This document shows, piece after piece, positions 16,217 through 27,029 of a DNA stretch of 64,000 nt. The DNA is from Fen-671 sp963794745. GTDB taxonomy: Bacteria; Actinomycetota; Acidimicrobiia; Acidimicrobiales; Palsa-688. The stretch covers positions 777,264 through 841,263 of the forward strand of contig CAWCEZ010000011.1 in the NCBI GenBank assembly GCA_963794745.1. Direction: 5' to 3'. The stretch's first letter is position 1. Every line of letters begins with the position of its first letter. The translations under genes and the position numbers were made by a program. The notes beneath the pieces are model-generated. The model saw only the letters and a program-made list of their open reading frames with translations, was not told the origin of the DNA and ran no database searches.

Positions 16217-17469
16217 TTAAGCCGAGCGGCGGCCGGACAGCCGGACCGGCGCCTTCAGCCAGGCTCTCAGGTCACGGTGACGCGCCAGCGATACCCCGAG
16301 GACACCTGCTGCAATAACCGCCGGTACGCCGCCCACGGCCAGTCCCCAGCGAGCACCGAGCTCCTGGTCGACCAACCCGACGAGCATGGCCCCCACGGGC
16401 GTCGAGCCCACGAAGATCATGGCGTAGACGCCCATCACCCTGCCCCTCATCTCCGGGGCGCTCGCCAGCTGGCAGGTCGCATTGCTTGTCGCCAGGTAGA
16501 GCATCGAGGCGTACCCGAGCACGACCAGCACCACGACTTCGATTGCGAGGTCCCGCTCGACGGCGGCAACCAGCATGGCGATGCCCATGGCCCCCGCCGA
16601 CCCGACGACGACCAGTAGCCGCGTGCGCTGGCGGTACGCGGACGTGAGGGCGCCGATAACCGACCCGAAGCCGATCGCCACGAGCATGAGGGCATAGGTT
16701 CCGGCGTCCCCGCGGAAGTCGACTTTCGCCAACACCGGCAGCACGGTGTTGAAATTGAAACCGAGCGTGCCGAGCACCGCCAGCAAGGCAAGGGTCTGGC
16801 GCAGCCTCGGTGTGCCCATTATGTACCGGAAACCCTCGCGGACCTGGCCCTTCGCATGCTCGGCACGCCGCCCGGCGAACAGCTCATCAGGTCGCATGGC
16901 GACCAGCGCCCCGATGACGGCCAGATAAGAGAGCGCGTTCAGTGCGAAGCAATCGCCGACGCCCGCCACATCGATCACCACAGCGCCGAGTGCGGGGCCC
17001 CGACCCGGGTCAGGTTGAACATGGCGCTGTTCAGCCCGACAGCGTTCGGCAGGTCCTCCAACCCGACCATCTCCGATACGAATGCCTGGCGGGCCGGCAT
17101 GTCGAGCGCACCGAACATCCCCGATGCGAAGGTCACGATGTAAAGCGCCCAAAGCGGCCTGAACCCAGTGAGGTCGAGAGCCGCCAGCGCCGCAGCGGCG
17201 ACCGCCAGCCCGCTCTGGGTGATCAGGAGCAGGTTGCGTTTGGCGAAACGGTCTGCCACGACACCGCCGTAGGCACTGAACGCGAGCGACGGGACGAACT
17301 GCACGGCGCTTACCACGCCGACGTCGAGCGGGCTGTGCGAGATCTGCAGCACTAGCCACGCCAGGGCGACGTTCTGCATCCAGGTGCCGAGGTTGGACAC
17401 CAGTTGGCCGGCGAGGAACAGTCGAAAATTACGCCGCCGGAGCGACCTGAACATCCCCGGCGAGCTCAT
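16217..17469 (-). CDS. MFS transporter (EntS/MFS_3-like), frame interrupted
   Basis: A 12-helix major facilitator of about 417 residues when the two frames are joined. The N-terminal frame covers FRSLRRRNFRLFLAGQLVSNLGTWMQNVALAWLVLQ, the loop GGVVADRFAKRN, and up to NSAMFNLTRVG. The rest (GPALGAVVIDVAGVGDCFALNALSYLAVIGAL onward) is in another frame. One missing G in the GGGG run near 16995 restores the expected TRVGGPALGA. The family exports siderophores or drugs. The start overlaps the marR stop (ATGA), and the MarR protein probably controls it. Confidence 0.88.
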
Positions 17470-17930
17470 CGAGGGTCGCAGGCCAGTCGGTTGAGCAGTT
17501 CAGCCGCCTTCCCGAGGACCTCCACCTCCTGTGCACCAAGTTCGCTGAAGCGCTCGCTCAGGTAGATCGCACGCAGGTTGCGCGCCTCGGCCAACAGCTC
17601 AGCGCCCCTTTCGGAGACCGCTACCCGCGCCACGCGTCGGTCGAGCGGGTCGGGGCGGCGCTCCACTAGGCCCGCTTGCTCGAGGTTGGCCGCGATGCGG
17701 GTCATCGACGGCGGCGCGACCCCCTCGGCAGCTGCGAGCTCACCAAGGGTCAGTTCCCCGTTCTTGGAAATGGTCACCAATGCGGCGTACTGCGATGCCG
17801 TGACACCTCCCGCGGAGCGTTGCCGGAGCTTGCGCTCCAACCTCATCACGCCCATCCCGAGGCGGCTCGCGACGCTCCCCTCCCCGCCCGCGGCGAGGCT
17901 CAGCTCGGCACCTTCCTGCGCCCGGGGCAC
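17466..17930 (-). CDS. MarR-family transcriptional regulator
   Basis: A 154-residue winged-helix regulator: VTASQYAALVTISKNGELTLGELAAAEGVAPPSMTRIAANLEQAGLVERRPDPLDRRVARVAVSERG-type layout with the DRR wing motif, and a C-terminal dimerisation helix. The GTG at 17930 is used; a palindrome at 17946-17960 lies 15 bp upstream. The gene is coupled to the MFS gene by an ATGA overlap, the classic arrangement of an autorepressing regulator with an efflux pump. The inducing ligand is unknown. Confidence 0.9.
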   Translation of the reverse strand: MPRAQEGAELSLAAGGEGSVASRLGMGVMRLERKLRQRSAGGVTASQYAALVTISKNGELTLGELAAAEGVAPPSMTRIAANLEQAGLVERRPDPLDRRVARVAVSERGAELLAEARNLRAIYLSERFSELGAQEVEVLGKAAELLNRLACDPR

Positions 17931-17945
17931 GGGCCCAGAATATCG

Positions 17946-17960
17946 GTTAGCAACGCTAAC
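17946..17960 (-). promoter_or_regulatory. MarR-type operator palindrome
   Basis: GTTAGC-AAC-GCTAAC is a perfect inverted repeat with a 3-bp centre, directly upstream of the marR start. The half site TTAGC with short spacing is typical of MarR-family operators, so autoregulation of the marR-MFS unit is likely. Confidence 0.65.
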
Positions 17961-18012
17961 TATCTAGGCGTTTTTTAACATAGCCAGGGCTAGGCCGTGC
18001 CAAACTGGGCTA

Positions 18013-18378
18013 ATGGCGATGCGGGAAGATTGCCGGCACTTTCAGAGCAGGACGTACTCGACGGGCGAGGCCGCGCGCTTTTGCGTGCTCAACCTCGCGC
18101 CTGAGGCGCCTTGGCGCTGCCCCACCAACTGCCCGCGCTACCAGCCGGACATCATCGACGGCTCCTTCGTGGTCGGCTCGCTGGTGAGGCCCAGGGTCGA
18201 GGACGAACCCGACATGCCCGAGGGCGATGTGGCCAGCCTGCTGGATGCCGCCGATCTCATCGTGACGGCCGCCGGGCCTGAGATCGTGGCCGAGATCCAA
18301 AGTGAGCGCCAGGCCAGGCCCTGGTGGAAGGTCTGGAAGAAGAAGGAAGGCGGCGGCTTCGACTTGAGCGCCCGCTGA
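18013..18378 (+). CDS. Conserved-looking Cys-containing protein of unknown function
   Basis: A 121-residue soluble protein. The first 45 residues contain four Cys (CRHF, FCVLNL, RCPTNCPRY) spaced like a metal or Fe-S ligand set. The rest is acidic, then ends in a basic aromatic stretch WWKVWKKKE. I recall similar short proteins in actinobacteria without assigned function; this is inference. ATG at 18013 or 18019 are both possible. Its stop codon overlaps the likely CTG start of the following lipoprotein gene, so the two may be coupled. Confidence 0.65.
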   Translation: MAMREDCRHFQSRTYSTGEAARFCVLNLAPEAPWRCPTNCPRYQPDIIDGSFVVGSLVRPRVEDEPDMPEGDVASLLDAADLIVTAAGPEIVAEIQSERQARPWWKVWKKKEGGGFDLSAR

Positions 18379-21016
18379 GCTACCAAAGCCCGCCGGCAGG
18401 CCAGCGCCGTAAGCCAGCCAGACGCGTCCTAGCCGCTGCCTTCGCCCCTGCCCTCCTGGCCGGTGCCCTGACCGGTTGCACCCCCAGCAGCTCACAGCCT
18501 CCTCCCTCGACCACAACGGCTGGCACGCAGGAAACAACCGCGACCACAACGCCACCGGCGTCGCTCCAGCCGTATACCTGGGCCCGCGACACCAGCCCCG
18601 CGCTCGACCTCGGCGGCGGCGCTACGAGCACCTTGTCGGCAGTGGTCGCACCGGGGGCCAGCGGGGACTGGCTCATAGCCGGTACGCAGTTCACCGCTGG
18701 CGGCACGGCTCTCGCGACGGTGTGGACATCGCCCAACGCGACCCGCTGGTCGAAGACCGCGCTGGCGGCCCCGACCGGAGAAAGCTCCTCGGCCGCCAAC
18801 GCCGCGACCGACTGGGGAAGCCGTGAAGTCGTGGTGGGCTCGGCCGGCACCGGCCCGAGCATGCGGGCAGGCGTATGGCTCTCCGAGGGCCCTGGACAAC
18901 CTTTCCTCCCGATACCGGACAACCCCGTCTTCGACGCACCCGCCTCGACCGCCGAACGAGCTGGCGCAGTGATGAGCACCGTCGCAGCGGGCGCTCTCGG
19001 GCTCTTCGCCGGGGGCACTGTAAACGGCCGCGCCACAGTGTGGTACTCGACCAACGGCGAGCAGTGGCAGGCGCTGAACGGCGCGACCAGCGTCATCAAC
19101 CGCGACCCGGGAGCGGTGGTCAACGACATCCTGTCCACGCCGAACGGCGTATTCGCGGCAGGCTCATCGGTCAACGGCAACAGGCTGTCCGCGGCGTTGT
19201 GGTACTCCTCGGACGGCATCCACTGGTCGACAGTCCGCAGTGCGGTGAGCACCTTCCTCGGCAGCGGCGACCACGTCATAACCTCGGTCCTCGACATCGG
19301 GGGGACCGGCGACGCCCAGTTAGGGCCCCCGGCCCGACTGGGCTGCTCGCGGTTGGCGGGGTGCGTGTCGGGCCCAACTGGCAGCCAGCCTCGTGGATCT
19401 CACCGAACGGCTTCTCGTGGAGCCAGACCTCGGAGAGCTTCCCCCTCGATGCAGAGCCTTCGGGGAGCCCGGGGGCGATCGCGTACGCGGCCTCCGGCGC
19501 AGACGGGGTGCTCTACGCCGTCGGCGGCAGCCCGGGCCGCCAGCGCCTCTGGCAATCACCCGACGGTCTTGCCTGGAGCGAGGTGGCCTTGCCGCCAGCT
19601 GCTGCAACCGATACCGCGTGGCATCTCGGCCTCGTCGCCGCCAACGGCCATACCACGGTGCTCGCCGACAACATCCCCGGACAGCCCTACGTGCTGGTGG
19701 ACCAGGACGGCCGCTGGCACCAGCCGAGTACTAGCGGGACCTTCGGCGCCCCCCTGCGCCAGGCCGTGCCGACCAGCCTCATCGCCGACAACGGGGCCCT
19801 GGTAATGAGCGTCGACGTGTCGAGGCCAGGCCAGGACCTGGGCAGCGCGGCGAGCTCGGTTGCGGTTATGACTTCGAGCAACGGCAGCTCCTGGCACACC
19901 GACAACTCCGATGCCTTCGACGGCGCAAGCGTGAACCAGCTCTTGGCAGTCCCGAATGGTTTGTTGGCCGTCGGGGCTGGTACCGGGACGGGGGCAGGCA
20001 GCGGTGCCATCGCCCGCTTGTCCGGCGACGAAGGGGCAGCCTGGCCGAACGAGGTGATCACCCCAGCACCTCGGGCAGGCCCGAGCCCGGCCACCTCCGC
20101 CACCTCGGCCACCGGCACCACCCCCGCCACTTCCGCCACTGCCGCCGGGAGGCTCGGCAACAGCCAGTACATCGTGGGCCAGGCGGGGCCCGAGGCAGTC
20201 GGTTGGTACAGCCCGGACGGGAACACCTGGGAAGCCCCCCAGCCGCTCGACTCGAGCCCTCAGCTCGGGACCGAGCGAGCCATCGCAACCTGCGTCAGCG
20301 GGAGCAGCGCCGTGGTCGTGGGCTCCGTTACCTCGACCGGGCGAGGCAGCCTGCCCGCAGCGTGGGTCAGCACAGACGCTTCGTCTTGGACCGCCGCCAC
20401 TTTCACGCCGCCGCCGCCAGTCGGCTCATCCACCACGGTCGAGGGTTGCTTGTCGACGGGCAGCGGGTTCCTCGCTTACGGGGAGTCGACCGGGGCCGGC
20501 CAAGTCGAGGTGCCACAGTTGTGGAGCTCGAGCGACGGGACGCTGTGGCAGCAACAGGCGGCCGTGTTCAGCGGGCCGAACGGGGCCGGCCCAAGCGGTC
20601 CGCAGTCTGCCCCTCTCGACGGCATCGCTGACGGGACCGCCACGTGGTTGGGCCTGAGCGGCAACGGCGACGAGCCGTCCCAAGTTTGGCCGGCCCCTGT
20701 AGGCGGCGCCGCCGGCGCACAGTTCACCCCCGCCGGCCTGTGGACCTCAGACGACGCCGGGAACACATGGCAACAGCTGAGCACCGCGACGCCGTCGTTC
20801 ACTGGAATGGTCTACGCGCAGGCCTGCACCGCTGCTTACGTCGGCCAGCAACCTGTGGTCGCCGGCACAGTCGACGGCAAGCTCGCGGTTTGGGTAGGCA
20901 CACCGACGGCGTCCAATCCCGCCGGCGGGAGATGCGTCACGACCGGCGTCACTTCGGCGACCACGGGGGCGACTGCCGTGACCACCGCGACCACCGCGAC
21001 CACCGGGCCGACCTAG
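18375..21016 (+). CDS. Large secreted lipoprotein with beta-propeller-like repeats, frame interrupted
   Basis: The joined frames encode about 880 residues. The lipobox ALTGC lies about 35 residues after a CTG codon at 18375 that overlaps the previous stop (CTGA). No ATG, GTG or TTG lies between that point and the signal peptide, so CTG, or the in-frame ATG at 18324, must serve. A Thr/Pro-rich linker follows, then many repeats such as 'VWYSTNGEQWQAL', 'LWYSSDGIHWSTV' and 'WTSDDAGNTWQQL', typical of sialidase/BNR-type propeller blades. A one-base loss near 19320 (run TTAGGGCCCCCGG) moves the frame. The C-terminus is Thr-rich (TTATTATTGPT). Role unknown; probably surface-exposed. Confidence 0.75.
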
Positions 21017-21026
21017 CTGGTCGCCA

Positions 21027-22313
21027 TCACCTGAGCGTAAGGAGGGACCGGGACCGCTTTGCCGACCTTGCCGGTAGCAACGTCGATCGGCACGACGCTG
21101 CCCGCGCTCTTGGGCCCGGGCTACCCGGCCCTGTCCCGTAATCGAGGACGTAGGCCCACGCCCCATTTGGCGAGGCGACGATCGTGGAAGCGTTCACGCC
21201 GACGTGGACAAGGGCACCGGCCACACCGGTCGCAGTGTTGACGGGGACGACTGTGCCCTGCGACGAGGAGGTCTTGGCGAAGCCCAGGGCGTAGGCCATT
21301 TGGCCGTTCGGCGTGACGGCTATGGCCCAACCGTTCGCCTCTGACTTAGGGCCGAGGTGCACGGTTTTGGCGAGTTTGCCCGTGGCGGCGTTGAAGACCA
21401 GCAGTACCGCGTCCGAAAGGCCATGGCCGAGCGCCGCGTCGGGCGTGGCGACGACGTAGAGAGCTTCGCTGTTCGGGGAGACGGCAAGCGCTTCTGGTAC
21501 ATAGGGACCGGTCCCGATCGGCTTGCCGGGAGTGTTGCTCGCGGTGGCAAGGGGGACCACTTCGAGGTTGCCGGGGTCGAGGAGGTAGGCCGTCTTGCTG
21601 TTCGGCGCGATGGCTACCGCCGTGGCCGCGAGCTTGACCGGGGCCGCGGCAACAAAGCCGGCCGTGACAACGGGCGTGACCGCGCTGGCACCAACAACGT
21701 AAAGATCCCGGCCATTTGGTGTGACTTCGATCTGTGATGGGTTGCTCGCTACCTTGACGGCCTTGCCAATGCCGCCGGTAGCCGTATCGACCGGGTAGAG
21801 GTCCGACGGGGTGCCCACCGGCTGGGAGGCGGCGTCGAAACCACCTAGGACGTAAACCGTGTTGCCGGTCGGAGGGACTGCAACAGCTATCGGGTCCGGG
21901 ACTTTTACAGTCCTGCCAACGACATGTGACGATGTGCTGACCGAGATCAGGCTCCCCGGGGCTCCCGTGCCGTCGTTATAAGCGCCGACGACGTACGCGG
22001 TGGCCCCGTTCGGCGACACGCCGAGAGCAACGGGGTCTGCATTGACCTTTATCGGCGCGCTGGCCACGTTATTGGCCGTATTGATAACGGTCAGCGTCCC
22101 CGTCCCAGTCGGGTTGCCGGCGCTCCCAAAATTGGTGCTCGCGACGACCAGGGGCGCGGCCACACCGGTTGCCACGGCGTCCGGCGCCGGAGCGGCTACC
22201 AGCGTTGCACCGGCAAGGGCACAAAGCACCGCCGACGTCGCACCGACCTGTCTACGCCCAAGGCCGAACCTGTTCGTGGGCGCGACAGTACCCCGGCAAG
22301 GGCCAGCGATCAA
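21027..22313 (-). CDS. Secreted YVTN/YncE-like beta-propeller protein
   Basis: About 428 residues with a signal peptide (GATSAVLCALAGATLVAAP) and at least seven blade-like repeats: 'PVALGVSPNGATAYVVGAY', 'PIAVAVPPTGNTVYVLGGF', 'PSQIEVTPNGRDLYVVGA' and so on, the YVTN pattern of surface propellers. The start is probably a TTG at 22313 that overlaps the stop of the upstream gene as TTGA. The last 28 residues of the raw frame look wrong; another frame from about 21105 gives AGSVVPIDVATGKVGKAVPV and stops at 21013, so a one-base loss near 21105-21115 is likely. That stop would overlap the convergent lipoprotein stop. Confidence 0.75.
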   Translation of the reverse strand: MIAGPCRGTVAPTNRFGLGRRQVGATSAVLCALAGATLVAAPAPDAVATGVAAPLVVASTNFGSAGNPTGTGTLTVINTANNVASAPIKVNADPVALGVSPNGATAYVVGAYNDGTGAPGSLISVSTSSHVVGRTVKVPDPIAVAVPPTGNTVYVLGGFDAASQPVGTPSDLYPVDTATGGIGKAVKVASNPSQIEVTPNGRDLYVVGASAVTPVVTAGFVAAAPVKLAATAVAIAPNSKTAYLLDPGNLEVVPLATASNTPGKPIGTGPYVPEALAVSPNSEALYVVATPDAALGHGLSDAVLLVFNAATGKLAKTVHLGPKSEANGWAIAVTPNGQMAYALGFAKTSSSQGTVVPVNTATGVAGALVHVGVNASTIVASPNGAWAYVLDYGTGPGSPGPRARAASCRSTLLPARSAKRSRSLLTLR

Positions 22314-23954
22314 CAAGGAGCCTGTGTCATCTTTTCGGATTTGGTCCAAAGGACCACCGACACCAATGGGACCTTGAAGATCCACAGCTGCACTTCTGCG
22401 CCGCCCTTGATGGTGAAGTCTGCATAGAAGTTCTGGCAGAACTCACCTGCGACCTGGGAGCCCGTCACCTGCCCGACTGCGGCAATAAGGGCGATGTAGA
22501 ACATCGCGTTCAGCCATTTGATACCTAGGCCCAGCGACACCTTGTCCTGAAGAGCGACCTCGACAGCCGACGCCCCGAGAGTAACCGAGGTCCCCGGGTC
22601 GAACTTCCCGCTCAAGTGGAAGCTAGAGGCAGAGCCGGCGATGACCTTGAACCCGGTTTGGTCCACTACTGAGCCGGCCCCTGAAACGAGCATCGTGAAA
22701 CCGCCTCTTATAATTGCGTCCTTCGAGGAGAGCCCAAGGGTGAGGAGCAAGCTCAACTCGTTTTTGGTGTACAACGGGACACCACCGCAGAAAGCGGGCG
22801 GGGGGCAGACCGGCATCTCGAAGGAGAAGGGCAGGTTGAACGCCGGCAGCTTGCCGCCGATCTGACTACCTTGTTGACGCACGGCGGTGTAGGTCACGTG
22901 CAGTGTGAAGGTAAGCCCTGATAGGGAGAAGTTGCCCTTCGGCGGCTGGCCCTTGGCAACGTCGAGGACCGAGACCGCGTTCGACCAGCTGACTACTCCA
23001 TTGATCTGCCCAGTGAGAGATAGCGGGCCGCTGCAGGTGCCCGAGACATTTCCCGACCCGTCGCTCGAATAGCAGAAGCTGCCGTAGGCGTGGAGCCCGT
23101 CGGCCGCCCCGGCAAGCGAGATCGAGTAGGTGAGCTTGCCTGTCGGGTCGTGGCCGGTGTACTTCCAGCCGCTGAGCGACTGATGCCGGGAAGCAGCGCC
23201 TCGGGGCGCGCCAGCGTGCTCCGCGCGCAGCTTTGAGGGCTGGCTCGGCTTGCGCGCGTTGCGCTCCTGCGCGCGACGTCGAGCACGACCGGTCCCCCGC
23301 CGACGCTCGGCGACCAACCCGTCGTGCCGGCCGTAGCTGAGTCGTCTGTCGCGGTACCGAAGGCCTCGCTGTAATCCGGGGGCGAGTCGACATGGATACT
23401 CCCGGACTGGATAATGTCGGCGAGCTCGGCGGGCGCCGTGGAGACCACGAGCGATCCTCCGGCATGTTGCACGCCGGTCACAACCGCAGCGTCAAAGCCC
23501 TCGAGCAACATCACCTTGCCCGCCGCGAGCTGGCCCAGCGCCCCGGAACTGTTGGAGAACGTGTAGGTCGACCCGTCGGCCGAAACGGAACGGAGGCTGC
23601 TGCTGACCTGGCTGGGGCTGATGACGACCGTTTTCGGCGTAAACGTGACGGCTGCGCTCGAAGTGGCATGAGGGTTGCCCACGCCCACCGGCAGCGCGCG
23701 CGCTCGCCACTCGACGGCGTGCCGCCACCAGATGACTTGGGGCTGGTGGTCGTGGTCGTCTTAGCCGCGGTGCCCAACTTGGCGCTCACCGCCGGTTGCT
23801 TGGTCGCTGCTGGCTTGCGTGCTCGCTGCCCGACTTCGCGCTTGCGCCCTGGGCCATGGCCGGGCCGCCGAGGCCCGCAAGCAAGGCGGCCGCGCAGACG
23901 ATGGCAACGCTGGGAGTTACCAAGCGTCTTGACAGCCGATCTGAGACCGGTCAT
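22310..23954 (-). CDS. Secreted protein of unknown function, several frameshifts
   Basis: The ATG at 23954 follows AAAGGTGGGG. Restoring frames gives a signal peptide (VAIVCAAALLAGLGGPAMA), a basic/Thr-rich linker (KTTTTTSPKSSGGGTPSSG), then FTPKTVVISPSQVSSSLRSVS, and a long C-terminal region (YTGHDPTGKLTYSISLAG, GLGIKWLNAMFYIALIAAVGQ) ending at 22310. At least four shifts are needed, near 23920, 23800, 23700 and 23265. The C-terminal 290 residues are uninterrupted. With this many breaks it could be a true pseudogene, though the coding character survives in each piece. No family is recognised. The stop overlaps the start of the propeller gene. Confidence 0.6.
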
Positions 23955-24152
23955 TGAGCCCCACCTTTCGTTTAGAGAAGCGACAATGCCATGCACGCCG
24001 CGAGCGCCCGGAGTTACAAGAACGGAGGAATTTGCACCAGGCGCCCTAAGTAGGCACAAGCACATTTTTCGGTGCAAATTTGACGTGCCCAGAAGCCTAC
24101 GTCACAGCTGGCAATCGATCGGTGATCCCGGAAACGGAAGAAAACCAGGATC

Positions 24153-26168
24153 TCACGGGGTTGTCGCACCCAGGCGCAATGAGGCGAGAAACTCCTCCAC
24201 TTCGGCCCTCGAACGGGTCCGCCGCATCGGCGGCAGGGCATGGACCAGGTGCCAACGGTAAGGCGCCTTGCCGAGCCTTCTGTCCAGGACGGCGACGACG
24301 CCGCGGTCCTCGCTGCGAACGCACGAGCCGCCCGGCACCCTGAGCCAACAGGGTGGCGGCCCGTGGCACATCGATCAGTTCAAACGCCCGTGGCCCAAGA
24401 GCAGCCCGACGTGCCCGCAACAGGGGGTCATCGGGCCTGGGGAACGGGATCCGGTCGATGGTCACCAACGACAAGGACGGTCCCGGGACGTCGACACCCT
24501 GCCAGAAACCCATCGTCGCGAAAAGGCACGAATGCTCGTCGGCCGTGAACTCCGCTACCAGCTTGGGCTTGGGCAGGTCGGACTGCGTGAAAATTCTCCA
24601 AGGGGTACGCCCGCGCACCATTTCCGCGGCCGCTTGCATAGCCCGCCAGCTGGTGAAAAGTGCAAGTGCCCGGCCCTGGGACGCCTCAATGAGCGCGACC
24701 AGTTCTTCGTGCATCGCAGCCTCGAAATTCGCCGCCCGCGGGTCGGGCAGGTGGACAGGGCAATAGAGCAAGGCCTGGTCCTTGTAAGAAAACGGGCTGC
24801 CCACGTCGATCTCGTCGTAGGACCCTGGCGACAGCCCGAGCCTCTCTCCGAGACGGGGCGGGATGGTGGCGCTGGCGAGCACGGCTGTCGGCGCGCCTTC
24901 TCCTTTCCAGAGCCGCTCGGTGAGGGCACCGCCGACGTCGATCGGCGCCACCCGCAGCGCGGGCGCGTGTTCGGGGCCTTCCACCCAGGCGATGTGGCTC
25001 TCGGGCAGCTCCAGAATTTCGCTGACGTCATCAATTAAATGGGATGCAGCCTTTTGCGCCCGGACACGTCGTGGTTCGGGGGCGCCGTCGGATGCGCGGC
25101 CTGCCTTGCGAAGCTCCTCCAGCAACCGGCTCGCCCGCTCCCTCACGAGACCTAGGGCACGCGCGACGTCCTCGTCGATCGGCCGCACGAGAGCCATGTC
25201 GCGGTGCGGGCGAAGGACGCCGCCCAGAAGTGTCGCGGCATCTTCCAAGTCGCTCGCTAGCGAAGCGTTCGCCACCAAAGCGCGCGCCGAGCGCGCCAAT
25301 GCCACCAGGCGGGCCTGGCTCAGGTCGAAACCGAAGGCGGCGGAAACGATGTCTTCCAACTCATGAGCCTCGTCGAACACAACAAGGTCGTGAGGCGGCA
25401 GCAGCTCGGCCTCTTTGATCGACAGCGACGTTGCGTAAAGGTGCGTGTTCACCACGACGACATCTGCCTCTCCGGCGCGCCGGCGGGCCGCCTCGGCAAA
25501 GCACTCCCCTCCCGAGGGGCACTGTGCCGCGCCAGGGCACTCCCGCCAACCCGTGCTGACCTGCGCCCACGCAGCCTCGCTAGGTTCCCAGGCAAGTTCT
25601 GCCCGGTCCCCGAAAATGAGCTCCTCGGCGCCGGCTTTCTTGTCCCTGGTCGCTTTCTTGTCCTCGGTCACTTTCTTTTCCCGGTCGCCGTTTTGCCGGA
25701 CGCCCACGCCGCAAGCCGGAGCACCTCACGGCCCAACGCCCCGAGGCCGCTCCGTGGCGGCGAGCGCCCCTCCCCGAGCTGCATCTGCTCGGCCCCCGGG
25801 TCGGCACCTGTGAGCTCTGCTACCCGCTGGAGGCAGACGTAGTTGGAACGACCTTTCAAGACGGCGAAATTGAACCGCACACCTAGCGAGCGGCTCAGCT
25901 GGGGCAGGTCTCTGCCGGCCAACTGGTCCTGCAACGCCTTGGTCGCGGTAGACACGACCACCCGCTCGCCGAGGGCGAGAGCGGGCACGAGGTACGCAAG
26001 GCTCTTACCGGTCCCGGTGCCGGCCTGGACTACCAGGTGGCGCCGTTGCTCGATAGCGTGGCCCACCGCCTCCGCCATCGCGAGTTGTTGGGGCCGCTCC
26101 TCGTGGTTTGGGAGGCCCCCCGCCGCACGAGCGAGCGCCTTGGCTATGGCATCGGACGGCTGCACCAA
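24153..26168 (-). CDS. dinG: ATP-dependent DNA helicase DinG/YoaA type, frame interrupted
   Basis: An XPD-like superfamily 2 helicase of about 670 residues. Walker A AGTGTGKS lies near residue 50, and DEAHELED is the DEAH box. Four Cys (NYVC, ECPGA, QCPSG, ECF) frame the Fe-S domain. C-terminal motifs include ALFTSWRAM, FWQGVDVPG and QGAGRLVRS. Two shifts break it: near 25690 in a Lys-rich, low-complexity stretch (one base lost), and near 24305 just after GRLVRS, beyond which DRGVVAVLDRRLGKAPYRWH continues to the stop at 24153. It starts 7 bp after the ABC permease stop, the last gene of the rpiB-rnhB-ABC run. Acts in repair of R-loops or replication-transcription conflicts. Confidence 0.88.
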
Positions 26169-26174
26169 AGAGCT

Positions 26175-27029
26175 TTATGCCCGCCTGTAGGCCCGTGTCG
26201 CGAGCGGCACAAAAATGACGATCACGCCGACAAGCCATGCGACGCTTTGCAACACCGACGAGGTCAGGCTCTGGCCGATCACCGGTTGTACGCGTGAGCC
26301 GAGGGCAAGGAGCCGGAGCGCGTCGATGACCTCCGTGAAGGGCTGGTCGCGTGCAAAGCCTCGCAACCAAGAAGGCATGGTCTGGATCTGGACGAATGCC
26401 GACGAAATGAACGTCAAAGGGAACACCCAGATGAGCCCGAAGGCCTGGACCGCTTCCTCGTCTTTGACTGCCAGGCCGATGTAGGCAGAAACGCAGCAAA
26501 CAGCGAGACCCAGCAGAGCCGACAACGCGATCATCCCGATAGCGCCTGCAAACCCGCCGCTGAAACGGAAACCGACAGCGTACCCAACCCCGACCATGAC
26601 CAAGATCGTCAATAGCAATCGGAGCGTATCTGCGGCCAATCTTCCGATGAGGAACGCCGAGCGCGCCGTGGGCATGCTCCGGATCCGGTCTATCCCGCCT
26701 CGCTGGAGCTCCCTTGCAAGGCCGATAGCGGTACTAAAGGAAGCAAAACCGGCGGTTTGGGCAATGATGCCGGGGATCAGGTAGTCGACGTACCCCCCAG
26801 GGATCGGGACACTTATCGCCCCGCCAAAGACGTAGCGGAACAGAAGAGTGAACATGACCGGCTGCACAACGGTAAAGAAGATGTAGGCGGGTACACGCCA
26901 CCAGACGAGGAGGTTCCGCTTCGTCATTACAAGCGAATCTTCGATTACCCAACGGGCACGCTGCCCGAGCCCGGGATCGGTGAGACCCGGCGTCGCGCCC
27001 ACGCCCGCGTTGAGACCCGTGCTCGCCAT
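26175..27029 (-). CDS. ABC-2 type transporter permease (DrrB-like)
   Basis: A 284-residue integral membrane protein with six predicted helices and the ABC-2 permease pattern of daunorubicin-resistance-type exporters: VMTKRNLLVWWRVPAYIFFTVVQPVMFTLLFRYVFGG at the N-terminus, the amphipathic LARELQRGGIDRIRSMPT coupling segment, and the C-terminal FVQIQTMPSWLRGFARDQP. The ATG at 27029 is preceded by GAGGAGG and overlaps a TGA of the ATPase frame (TGATG). The substrate is unknown. The raw sequence also leaves it open in frame with part of the ATPase coding region. Confidence 0.9.
   Translation of the reverse strand: MASTGLNAGVGATPGLTDPGLGQRARWVIEDSLVMTKRNLLVWWRVPAYIFFTVVQPVMFTLLFRYVFGGAISVPIPGGYVDYLIPGIIAQTAGFASFSTAIGLARELQRGGIDRIRSMPTARSAFLIGRLAADTLRLLLTILVMVGVGYAVGFRFSGGFAGAIGMIALSALLGLAVCCVSAYIGLAVKDEEAVQAFGLIWVFPLTFISSAFVQIQTMPSWLRGFARDQPFTEVIDALRLLALGSRVQPVIGQSLTSSVLQSVAWLVGVIVIFVPLATRAYRRA

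Noticed and set aside
22310..23954. Annotation as several separate small genes
   Set aside because: The pieces lack starts and ribosome sites of their own, and line up in order as one signal peptide, linker and body, so one broken gene is more likely.
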